The notes beneath the pieces are model-generated. The model did no database searches, was not told where the DNA came from, and saw only the letters and a list, made by a program, of their open reading frames with translations. From Adiantum capillus-veneris (lineage: Eukaryota > Streptophyta > Polypodiopsida > Polypodiales > Pteridaceae): a stretch of 64,000 bases of DNA. How positions within the stretch are numbered: the first letter of the stretch is position 1; every line of letters begins with the position of its first letter. The stretch is from contig CM043969.1 in assembly GCA_014529385.2 (NCBI GenBank), forward strand, positions 37,601,922-37,665,921, in the 5' to 3' direction. The position numbers were made by a program, and so were the translations under genes. Shown piece after piece: positions 19,783 through 30,537 of this stretch.

Positions 19783-22080
19783 CTAACTGTTTGCATCATT
19801 CTTCCAACAAGAGAAAGCGAATCGTCTCTTCTCGTTCAAGCTGAGCAAAGACCGTATATTGAGGTCTGTGTGGCAATGATAGAGGCGATACACATTGATT
19901 GTTGCCCTTAGAGCCTCTTTAAACCATTCGGCTCCATACAATGCCTCTTCGTTGGGAATGGCTTCCATGGCATCTCACGCAGACTTGATTCTATTCTCAA
20001 GATCGTCAGTCATCACGAAAAGAAAGAGAAGTGCGCTACAGTAGCTAGTGAACAATTTCACAAAAATAATACAAGCAATACCAATTTATAGCAATTGTGG
20101 GAATATTAAATTATTTCTTTATTCATGATGTGACACATAAACAACCATCTTCCAAATTTGAAAATTGTTTGAAAAATTTTGCAAAACAATGCACAAAAAT
20201 GTGGCCATCATAAGATAAAATTAGAACCTGGTAGTATTGTCCATTTTGTGAACTGACATACAAAAAAATTGAAAATGTCAAATGCTATGCATCCATGCCT
20301 GGATAGGTCCTGCCTCGGCTCATTGCCCTGAATATATCACATCTTCCAAAATTGGTTGATGGATAAACATGTTCTCATTTTGGCTTAACCCTAGTACACG
20401 CAGATAAATAAAATACAAATGTTTACATACAAGATATGGTTTTTGCTTTGTCACCCGTTCCATGAAGTTTGGACATGTGCACGATGGCTGGTTGCAAATA
20501 CAAACATTGTACAACCCGAGATGAAAACAGACATCGCGTTTCCATGTATTTCTCTTTCATTTCACAAGTTGCAATAGTCAGAAGGTCGTGCATGCTGTAA
20601 ACAAATTGTTAGAGAGGGAGTCAAAGGCAACCCACATTGCTGTCAAGGTGCGCCATGTACCTTGGATCATAGACATGACATGCCATAGTCACCCAATCGT
20701 TCACGCATTTAGTGTGATCAAATTAGATCCACGCACGTTGAAGATCGCCATCCCCGTCTTGTTTCATTCGGTTCACTAGGTCCACACCGAATGCTGGACC
20801 AATTGTGGACATTTTGAAGACATAACATTTCTTTCCCTCCTACCTTGACTTGGAAACTTGCTTCCATGGAAAAATTCATATGTGCAATCTCCCTTTAGCT
20901 TTAGGATCGCATCAATGCCAAAAGATTCTTTGTCTCCACCTCTCCATAAACTAGATACTGACCTTTAAAACCTAGCAATGCTCATAGTGTTCAAAGCAAT
21001 TATAATTCAGCATAGATTTTTGCAATGAAATAAGAATCTGAGAAATGCGCATACCAATTATCTTGCACCAATGGTTCCAACTCCTCAGCGATTGCAAATA
21101 GCTGTTGCTCACCTAAAATTCCCTCGTTGATGTTGCTGCGAAGAAGTTTTGTACTTATAATTTCTTTTGCCAAACACATTTAAACCTTCCTGGCTCCTAC
21201 ATGTGGATCAATGGTCAAAATCCTTTGCACCATCACCTTGGTGTCGTCCGTTAGTGTTTTGAATGTGCCACTGCGCTCATTGTGTCTATTTATGCCACGA
21301 TGAATCATGACTCTGGTGGCCATCTCATCTGATGGCATGACATAGTATACTACACAATCACATGTTGCAGTACAGAAAGCAATCGCCTTACAAAAGTGGC
21401 ATGTAAGGATCTCATCTTTAATCTTACAATATTGTTTGGGTGCAGGTGCCTTTTGTATGTACCTGTTGAAATGACTTGTATTGGGAATATGATAATTAAC
21501 CAAGCGGGCATATTGTTCATTCATGCACTTAGAGATCCTAAGCAATGACTAAGACGCACTACACACGGGAAAACTATATTGCACGTTTGTGGCTTCTACC
21601 ACAAATGAGGATTATAATTATGCTCCATTGTAACCATATGGTGCAACCTCCCCATGGTAGGTGGAAATTCTAAAACAAGATCACCATTGTAAGCCCTTGG
21701 AATCTCTGTAACTTGTTCCACTTGTTGTATTTGCATCAAACACTTTGTCAATGTACCCGTCTTTTCGGCCTGCATAAGTTATTGTCTTGTACTCCTTTTG
21801 AAGCTCTTTGGAAGCAAAACTTGAGGCGGGTGCAAAGATCTACTATCTCCTTCTGAGCAAAGTGCACTTCTGGCGGACTGTCCACAATGGGAATGGGAGT
21901 CGTGCTGGGTGAGCTTGCTTAGTGTGCTTGATGGGACACGTTGACTTTGTATTTACGTGAAAGTTGTTCATTCAGTACATAGATGATTTCACCCAAATTG
22001 TTGAGCGTCCTCTCAAGAGGCACAATCATCTCAATATCACCAACTTCAATCACTACATCTAAAGTTGTAAATTGCATTGG
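19783..22080 (-). pseudogene. Decayed transposase-like gene (possible MULE/FAR1-type)
   Basis: Consecutive minus-strand segments read as one broken coding region. An N-terminal region (about 22080-21560) is followed by a Cys/His-rich module (21545-21180: CHFCKAIAFCTATCDCV then ATRVMIHRGINRHNERSG), whose C...C...H.H layout resembles the WRKY/GCM1-like zinc finger of MULE/FAR1 transposases. After a stop it continues LAKEIISTKLLRSNINEGIL and EEQ-like helices (about 21180-21060). A segment with GPAFGVDLVNRMKQDGD and VTMACHVYDPRYMAHLD (about 20800-20640) may be catalytic core. A final piece (19968-19783) includes EALYGAEWFKEALRA. Frameshifts and stops occur throughout. I cannot see terminal repeats. 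The superfamily is a guess from the finger layout. Confidence 0.4.
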
Positions 22081-22305
22081 ATAAATTATTTATAAAAGTA
22101 ATGATTCAAATGTTATAAATTTACCATTGTAAAAAAGATAAGAAAGTTCTTTATTAAGAAACAATAAAGGACATGCCATAATAATAAGCTAAGCAAATAA
22201 TTAAACATAAAATCTCATTATAACAACTAACAAATTGTTTATATACTCACGGTTAATAATATAAGTGTTATAAATTTAAATATAATAATATTTTAACAAA
22301 TTTAT

Positions 22306-23330
22306 TTTAAATTATGAGTGTGTGTGGCAAGTGCACGTGCGCACACATACGTGCGTGGGGCACACACACACACACACGTACTCGGTGTGAGTATGTGTGT
22401 GACACACAGACACACTCACATCGGGTGTGTGTATGAGGGGAGGCGGCATGCGTGGGCCAAACGCTGCCACGCGATGGCGTGTGGCCCTGCGTGGCCCCTT
22501 TTCCTTGTGTCATGGGAAAGTGGTTGACCACGTGACCACAAGGCGGCCTGCGTGGCCGCCCCGTGGCCACGTGGTCAACCACTAGGCTGTAGGGCGACGC
22601 ATGGCCCTTGGGCCACAAGCCGCTCAACGGCCCTTGGTGCATATGGCAGCGTGTGGCCCTGTGGCAAGTGCGCGCGCGCACACACACACACACGTCGTGT
22701 GTGTGTGTGGGAGGGGGGGCAGCATGCGTGGGCCACATGCTGCCAGGCGATGGCGTGTGGGAACATGTGGCCCATGCACTCTTGGCACCTAGTGCCATTG
22801 GGGGGCCACGTATCCCCAACGATCAAGTGGCAGACCACGTGGCCACGGGGCAGCCACACAAGCCGCCATGTGGCCCGCCACGTGTACCGTCATCAATCGA
22901 CGATACACATGGCATGCCACCTGTACTGTCGCTGGGCGGTGGTACATGTGGCACGACACCTGGCCTCTTTTAAGGGGCCATGTGTTGTGCCACGTGTACC
23001 ACCGCCGACAGTACACATGGCATGCCACATGGCCATCGCGTCGTCGACGTGGCAATGCAGTGTCCACGGTGGCATGCCACGTGTACTGTCGATTGCTGAC
23101 GATACACATGGCAGCTTGCGTGACCATCCCGTGGCCACGTGGTTTGCCACTTGGCTGTTGGGAGGCGCGTGTGTGTGTTGTGTCAACGACACAACACACA
23201 CACACGCATGCACAGAGGTGTGTGTGTGCGTGCTTGCCACACACACACACACACATATCCACGCGCGCGTCACACACATCACACACACATATATCCATCA
23301 CACACACACACACACACTATTATTATTATT
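22306..23330. repeat. TG/CA- and CACGTG-rich hairpin block
   Basis: A GC-rich 1-kb block inside AT-rich DNA, bounded by TG/CA microsatellites on both sides. It contains a hairpin with 29-bp arms (22519-22547 and 22555-22583, 26 of 29 paired, 7-nt loop). It also contains a long inverted repeat with arms at about 22908-22965 and 22977-23032, and repeated modules of type GCCACGTGTACTGTC...GACGATACACATGGC. The overlapping open frames on both strands are low-complexity and have no protein character. It may be a foldback or satellite-like element; no target duplication was identified. Confidence 0.75.
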
Positions 23331-23517
23331 ATTTTAAAAATTTATAAAATATAATTTTTATTTGAAACTTTATAAATAGCTTGCCACATTTCTTTTTCAA
23401 GTTCTCTCAATCTCTACTTTCTTACCTTAAGCACATTTCTCTCTATCCTTCCATCTCTACTTCTCTATCTTAAAATCATTTCTCTCCTTTCACTTGATCT
23501 CACTTTCTCATAGAGCT

Positions 23518-26283
23518 CCCTATGATGACAAACTTCTTCGCTTACCTCTATATCGACTTCTTTCGAATCCGGCCATCCGCATGCATGATGACCATGTGGT
23601 GGATTTGCAACTTTCCATTGCAAATAAATGCTACCAACCAACCATGGCAAGATTTATTGTAAGTGAGCGGATTCCCCTGGGGACGATCATAAGCAATTCT
23701 CTCGTTGTGGTCCCACTTTGAGAGATCTTGCGATGTCATATAACTTGGATGAAGAGTTTCATCTAATCCTTGAGCTTAGTCACATGGTCAAGAAGTACTT
23801 TGTGGTTTGGGATGGAAATCACAGATTGGAGGCATGGATGCAGTGGATGAACGAGAACGACATCCCCATTGAGGAGGCACCACGGGTGAAGTGTGTGCTT
23901 GTTGATTTTCAACCTCATGAGACAGTGGAGTTTTTATTGGTTTTGGGAATGATAAACATGTAAATTCAATTGTTTCTTGCGAATCTAAATGCATCTTATT
24001 GTTTTTGACAATGTGTATTACATCTGAGTGTTAAACAAGGCCACAAGCGTTTCAATCCCTCACAGATATATTCATGATGAGAAAGCTAGGGCTAGTGGAC
24101 CCAACTTCACTCCTACAGAAATTTTCGAAAAGAGTGTGACTGGCAGCAAAGAGGGCTTTGAACTTTAGGGGTCCAAACAAATCAAAGTGACTAAAATTGC
24201 CAATGGCTGTCCTTGCTCAACTCATTTGGAAGGTATGCTTGAAAGCAATGCTAAATGAGCATGTGATTTGATTATGATTTCTTATTATACATATTTTGAT
24301 TGTGTCCTTTGCAAATGATAGGAAGAGTTTGATGCTATGTAAAATAGCAAAATTGAAGGGCTGCCACAAAAGGGAGCTTAGACTACGACTTGGCACCTGA
24401 CGCTTACGAGCAAAGTATCGTTTTTGGGCTATCTCAAATAGAGAAGTATTTCACGCGCAAAGGGCTTGAGATAGCAATAATTGCAAATCCAAAAAAATGG
24501 CAACAACTTTTTAAAAAAATGTATATCATTTACAGGCTGGGACAAGAAGACCACCAAAATGACACCATCTAGAGTGACAGAGGTTGTGCGGGTACGCATT
24601 AGCCCCAAAGAGTAAGTAAATGTTTGTAAGTCATTTGATATCTTTCTCTTTTGATTATGTCTCAATGAAAAAGAAGACTCCCTTTGCCTACGCTAGGAAG
24701 TGTCGCTTAATTGACTTGCTCCAAGGTGGGGATGCAACCTTGAAAGAGAATGGCATAGGGTTGATGGAGAAGGCATAGATCCAATGGCTTCGTTATCACG
24801 TGTATTGGTGGCAATTGGAAAGGTGGATCAAGTGATTATGTCCTCGAATCAGTATGTTGGTGATCTAACTTGTGTCCTTTTATTTGATGTAGGAGAGTGC
24901 TTGAGATGACCGAGAAAATGGAGGGCGAGAATCAACATGTTGCAGACCTACACGAGAAGGCTGAAGAGAGTCATGGTTGCACACTCGCACACACATTGCA
25001 AAAATATAGACGGAACCACTTTGGCAAAGCCTTCAAGAAGTGGAGTGCACGGATCAAGTCCACACAAGATCCTGAAGAGCAACCCCACTTCGCTTGCACG
25101 GCACGATGCATGTTCTACAGGTTGGATATCTTTGCTAAACACATTACGTATGTTTTGTAGCACACACTAATCTTGTCATGGTGAAACAAAACATTATTTG
25201 CTGTCTTGTAGATGGTGGAGAGATGCTCTAGTCTTCCCCATTCCCGAGCACCCCAGTGATGCATGGTGTATGTCGGAGAGAGAGGAGACGGGCTTATATC
25301 CAAACGCATGGATAGATGACTTGCGGCCAAAGGGAGCGTGGAGAAAGTGTCCTTGGTGGCTGGATTACCCGGATAAGGAGTACCCACCCAAAGAGGAAGC
25401 ACTTTACATAGGTATCGTGCTATGTAGATTTTACCTTTGCCATACAATACGACATGGATAACAGTAACCTTCATTTTTTATTTAATAGAGGAGCATTATG
25501 CTTCACGGAAGAAAGCCGTTGTGATAGAGGATGCACTCTCTCCGAACAAAACAAAGAAATCGGCCTCAAAGAAATACCCAAAGATTGGCTCCGCATCGGT
25601 CCTGCAAGCCCCCTTGGCTGACCGGCAACGTGGGAAGAGAGCTATGGCCTCCAATGATAGTGAGAGTGAGCATGTAGTTGAGGAGAATTCTATAGAGGTC
25701 AACGATAGTGCTCAGAGCCTTGGTGCTATGAGCCACAATGTACCAACACTTTCCTTCACTTTGAGACCAGTAGGGGGCACCCAAGCGTCACCTCCATCTT
25801 CACCATCACAGGGCAGGGCTGCAGAGGACCTATCAGACATGGCCAGAGTGGTCGAAGTTAACTCTCCAGGTAAATGGATAATGTTGAATTATTCTCTTTA
25901 GCATTGCATGCAAGATATATTTAATCTTATGTTGAGCATACAAATATGCTTGTAGAGCGACGCCACCTTGCTAGTGTCAAGTGTTTGGCAACAACTATTC
26001 CTGATGTGTTGTGCAATGACAGGTAAGCCATGCTATTTTGACTTCCTAGTTATGGCCATAATTTTAGTGCTAATGAAGATTTTGTGTAGATCTATGCAAT
26101 CACTACGTACATTCTTGGGCATACGTTTGATGTACATGGCCTTTCCCATACACACTAGGCCATATGCAACTATCCACAGGTGGAGTTCCTTTATGGAACC
26201 ACTGGGATAGCGAACTTGTGGATGCTGCATTCCTTCTCGCAACCGAGTTTCTTTGGGTTGATGGCATGGTTGTGGTGACATGT
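23518..26283 (+). pseudogene. Spliced gene of unknown function with ParB-like DGNHR motif, part 1
   Basis: Coding-like segments on one strand are joined by GT-AG introns with matching codon phase: 24832-24892, 25121-25211, 25412-25488, 25870-25955, plus a donor at 26023. The first segments (23518-23660, 23667-23960) contain MHDDHVVDLQLSIANKC and YFVVWDGNHRLEAWMQWMN; the V-x-D-G-N-H-R-L-x-A box is the signature of ParB/sulfiredoxin-fold proteins. Middle segments carry GKAFKKWSARIKSTQDPEEQ and RWWRDALVFPIPEHPSDAWC, then a Ser/Lys-rich linker. The last exon (about 26180-26283) reads VPLWNHWDSELVDAAFLLA then DGMVVVTC, resembling part of a Rossmann methyltransferase (weak inference). It is cut by the LTR element at 26284. 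In-frame stops (24776, others) indicate decay. Confidence 0.5.
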
Positions 26284-26513
26284 TGTGCACGTCTATCGCA
26301 CGTGTCAATGCAAGGGACTTGCCGATACATTGTGTGTGAGCCACAAATGGCTCCAAGCACACAACTAAACTAATCTAGCAAGCTCAAGAGAGCAAGGGTG
26401 TGTCACTCACCGCCCTACGCTCGCCTTTGTGGAGGATTCCTCGCCGCGAAGAACAAGGAGCCACCATTGCGCCGTGCTCAACCGCTTCGTCGCCGCCATG
26501 CCATCGCTGCAAT

Positions 26514-26570
<57 letters not shown>

Positions 26571-26716
26571 GGTGTGTCACTCACCGCCCTACACTCGCCT
26601 TCGTGGAGCATTCCTCGCCGCGAAGAAGAAGGAGCCACCGCTGTGCCGCGCTCAACCGCTTCACCATCGCCGTCGCCGTGCCGTTGTCGCAATGCTCAAT
26701 CGCACACACACACACA

Positions 26717-26765
<49 letters not shown>

Positions 26766-27084
26766 GCATACACACACACACACACAAGGAGATGAAGAAG
26801 AAGAAGATGGAGATGGAGCAAGAGCACTCTTCAATTGCAAAAATGAAATAATGAGTGAATTTTAGGTTTAGTTGACTTTTATATGAGCTCACCCCATTCA
26901 TAGTTGGGCGCCCCTGCTTAGCCAACTAACCCCTTGAATGTTCCTGTTAGAGTGCGCTTCTCATCGGCCGATCACTCTTACCCTTTTCCTATTGGACCGA
27001 CAAGCCCGGTACCTGACTCTTCCAAATAAATAATAGGGTGTTCGTTGTAGGTGATAGGGTGTCCGTGAGCCGTGAGGGTTAACA
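26284..27084 (-). repeat. 3' LTR of the gag-only element, expanded by CT repeats
   Basis: It matches the 236-bp 5' LTR at both ends (plus-strand TGTGCACGTCT... and ...GTGAGGGTTAACA). Its middle carries a direct duplication of about 175 bp (copies near 26390-26515 and 26570-26700), each followed by a CT run (26515-26567, 26719-26762) and flanking CA runs (26702-26719, 26769-26786). The open frames across it are microsatellite translations. Confidence 0.88.
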
Positions 27085-28906
27085 TGCCCCCTTTCCTGAT
27101 GTAGATTTTGTCCTCGGAAGCTATTGAGTTGAAGCTCGTTCCTCGAGGTGGAAGATCATTTGAGATGAATGTCCTTAGCCTTCTTCAGTCACTGCAAAAT
27201 CAAACAACATTGGCACAGTAATTGCATTCTCATATAAAATTAAAAAGCATATGCAGTTGTAGGCAGACATAATGATTGGTAATAGAATTTTAAACCATTT
27301 GTCAGCAATAAACATTAAATTGCAATATAATCAAATGCATAAACAGTTGTGAAGGTAAAAAATTAAACAAGTATGGGGTCGCTAATTTAACGATCGAAAG
27401 GCACTAAAGATCGACTATCAATACCATGGGAAAGCTTCTCAATTTTCTCTGGTCAATTAAGTTGTTTAATCGCGAGAGCCAAGTATTTCATGTCCGAGGG
27501 CTGACTAGAGGCTATACCTAGAAGACCTTGTAGTTAAGCTACGATAAAAAGAAATTGCTCATGAAATAATCACTTGACTTATTTCCTTTTCTTTGACCCC
27601 CCAAAGTCTTTTCACATTGTTTCAATTTTGATGTGTGTGCTTATTTTGTATGCCTTGGGTTTTTTTGCTTTTTAAGGAAAAGCGCCCACACTGGGAACCT
27701 CTAGGGCTCTAGTACCATAGGCGATACATGTGAGTGAAGTACCAAATCAAGCTGAGATTTTTCTTCCAGCTTAAGATTTTACATTATGGCACTTTGATTT
27801 TTTTAATTTATTTTTTGTTCGTTTGTTTTCAGTATTTTAACTTTGTAACTTTGGGGGTCATATAACTGTTACCCTCCCTAGGCTCATCACATTAATAAAC
27901 TCCCTTTATAATACTTAAGCTAAAGGTCAATAGGGACTAAGCCCACTAGAAATCCCTAGTACATTTCACACAGTGCTGCCTAAATCGGATTAAGAACCTA
28001 AGTAACCATTGATTATTAGGAAGGCATTCCCTATGGTATTAAGAGAAGATCTGTAACACCTAGCTTGGTCAAACTAGCTTAGTCGGACTGCTTGATTTTT
28101 AAACCTAGAAAAGTGATTATGACAAAAAGTTACCATGAATTTAATGTTGGATACTAAGAAAATGTGCTGAATATTATGCTATCAATCACAATTAAAGCAG
28201 ACAAACATGGATGCAAAAAAGATAAGGGGCCATGCTAATGGACAAGAAACACTTGTTTGTGTTGATGATCGCACTTGATTTGAAAAGTGGATGAGAGAAA
28301 GATTCCATGAAGGTCCAAATCCTAACCACAGCAACACGTTCCTGTACACACGAGGAAACACAAAGAATACCTCTAGGAGGCACATCGGTGGGAAGAAAGA
28401 ACTTTGCTAATCACTAAACTCTAAAACAAGCATACTCCTATCGTACTAATCCTACCTACCCTCCATCACTCGAGTGATGGGGATCAAAGGTGTTTTATAG
28501 CATAGGTTTCTGTTTGAGTGTACCGGATGCGAATGTGTAGGTTTGGGTCAATGTTTTGACTTTTATTGTGCATACTCGTTTGCTAATTTCTCTTGCTCTT
28601 TATCATTTTTGTTTTTTGTGAGTATAGGGCTTTATATATACATTCCCTAAGATAGGAAAGCTCAAGGGTCAGGGAAAGAAGGGTAAGAGGGAAATAAATC
28701 AATAGGCTGACGTGAATGAAGACTCCCCTTTTCCTTGGATAGATCATACTTTGAAAGGATGTCATCACCTTTTGGAACCAGTTATTCCAATTGGTAATAG
28801 GTGAGGATTTTAGCCAATAGTTCTCTATTACCTTGGGTGCCTCATCGAGTTGCAAGGGTGGTAATGTATTCTCCCAAGATCAAATTTAAAGTGGTTCATT
28901 AGGTGA
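27085..28906 (-). other. Non-coding 3' region of the gag-only element
   Basis: The purine tract (minus-strand tcaggaaagggggca, 27085-27099) abuts the 3' LTR. The remaining 1.8 kb has no supported ORF, no RT or integrase motif, and AT-rich composition. This is where pol would be expected in an autonomous relative. Confidence 0.7.
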
Positions 28907-29650
28907 TTATTGGACACTGGGAGGTGTGGATTCCTTTATAGCTTTATGGAGGTCCACTATTGTAGGTGGAGGCTGTGGAGAAGCTTTTACCTCTATGGAT
29001 GCATTACATGAGGAGCTAGAAGCTTCATGGGACTCCCCCCTTCCTGAGCTAGGTGGAACAAATTGTTCTTTCTTCGGTACCCAAACTAGCTCTGGAGCCG
29101 GTGTGTAGCATTCAGTGATTTTTTTCTTTCCACAATCATCAATTTGTTTTGGAGCTACAGGATTGGGCACACATGGGCTAGGTGAAAATTAAGAACACAA
29201 TCTACGTTTTGGCACCCAGATTTGATCATTTCCTTGATAGTAGTTTTGGGCTTCCAATAGTCGTTTAGGAATCCAACGCAACGTTTCTTTATATTTCTTG
29301 GGGCGAGTGGGATGTTTCTTACAAGGCTTCTGTTTTTTAACAATAGCTATGGTCGCTAAAGAAGCTTTAGGGACCCACTTGTATGTTTTCTTCGTTATAT
29401 TAGGATGAGTCTTGTCAAAAACTATACGCAGTGCTTCTAGCATATTTAAGGGTACTAGTGGTTGCATTTCATCCCCCTCAAGTGTTACCCAGGTCGTCCC
29501 TTTATTTCCCCAAGTGTCTATGGTTGCTGCTAGGTGGACCCAATCCACATTGTCCGACTCAGTCATCCCAGGTAGTACATCCATATAAGGAGAATCTTCC
29601 CCAACATCAGTGTCCGCTTTACACGTGTAACAATACCGCAATGTGGCCAA
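28907..29650 (-). pseudogene. W-[VI]-P-K repeat protein region of the gag-only element
   Basis: Two open frames in the same phase (29650-29189 and 29170-28907), separated by a stop, follow the protease. They contain a spaced tryptophan motif: YKWVPK, LRWIPKR, QIWVPKR and LVWVPKKE, with basic linkers (KKQKPCKKHPTRPKKYKE). The N-terminal part has a Cys pair (YCYTCKADTD) and acidic residues; the C-terminal part is Ser/Pro-rich. The same motif recurs after the post-integrase protease of the 17.4-kb element (57304-57843). The role is unknown; a basic RNA- or DNA-binding tail is a possibility. Confidence 0.65.
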
Positions 29651-29759
29651 GTGAACTGTGGTGTCAGATCTATGATCAATTATGAACCTATTTCCTAGAG
29701 GATATGCTCGACTAGTTACAAGATCTACTCGAATAACAAAATCTTGGAACTGTAGGTAG

Positions 29760-30525
29760 ACATTGTTTTTAGACTAGTCATGCCATAGTATGCTTGGAGA
29801 AATCCATAACAATGAAGGTAACTCTTATTTTATGTCCAAAGACCTTGATCTTGAGATCTTCTAGCATCCCGATAGGTTTAACAATAGACCCATTGGCCAT
29901 CTTCACTACTATGGTTGTGGTCACAAGGTGAGGGTCTTCCGATAGTTTCCCATCAATTTTTAGTCACAATGCTAACCCCAGAGCCACCATCAAGGATTCC
30001 CTTCACAGTTAATCCCTTAGTAGTGATTGGTATGGCCGCATTCGATTCATCACCCTCAAAGTATTGTCCCAACTTTTTAACAGGTATTTCTATAACAAGG
30101 TTCTCATCTAGGTTGGGTTGTGGATCTAAGTGTTCCTCCTCTATTGGCATCTCCCCAGCTCCATCCATCTGTGAAAATTGTGATAGTCCAAACTTTAGTT
30201 CTCCATTGAGGAGAGCTCGAAGAGCTGAGACTAGCTCAGGGTCTTTATATAGTTTGGACATGATGGTGGTTCTAACTTCTGAAGACATGAAATTCATCAA
30301 TTTGGCAGTGTTTAACGACACCTTTTGGGCTTCAGTCCCTTGACATGGAGAAGATGGGATCTCCATTTCTTTGATAGGATCAGGTAGTCCCTGTGTAAAC
30401 ATTCTTTCCATCAAGACGTGAGTACGCCCACTTTCCCATGACTTTAAGTCACTTTGTTCTTGGATGACACTAGGTATGGCTAAGGTTCTATGGACTTGGT
30501 GAAGTTGTTGTTGCGTAGGAAACAC
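29760..30525 (-). pseudogene. Aspartic protease domain of the gag-only element
   Basis: The frame 30525-29953 has an acidic helical linker, then VKGILDGGSGVSIVTKN, the active-site loop of plant gag-asp-protease type (D-G-G-S-G in place of D-S-G-A). The reading continues after a frame change in the downstream sequence with further beta-strand-like segments (VVKMANGSIVKPIGMLED, KIRVTFIVMDF) to about 29760. It is in frame with the gag ORF upstream, separated by one TAG at 30538-30540. The active-site loop matches the position of ILDNRGGVSIATK in the 17.4-kb element, where the catalytic Gly-Ser are lost. Confidence 0.75.
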
Positions 30526-30537
30526 GGTGTCTATAAT

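Noticed and set aside
22307-23347. Large overlapping ORFs on both strands (up to 261 codons)
   Set aside because: They are translations of CACGTG/TG repeats, rich in His, Thr and Cys, open in several frames at once.
26384-26925. ORFs of up to 155 codons with Ser-Leu and Arg-Glu runs
   Set aside because: They are translations of CT/GA microsatellites in an expanded LTR.
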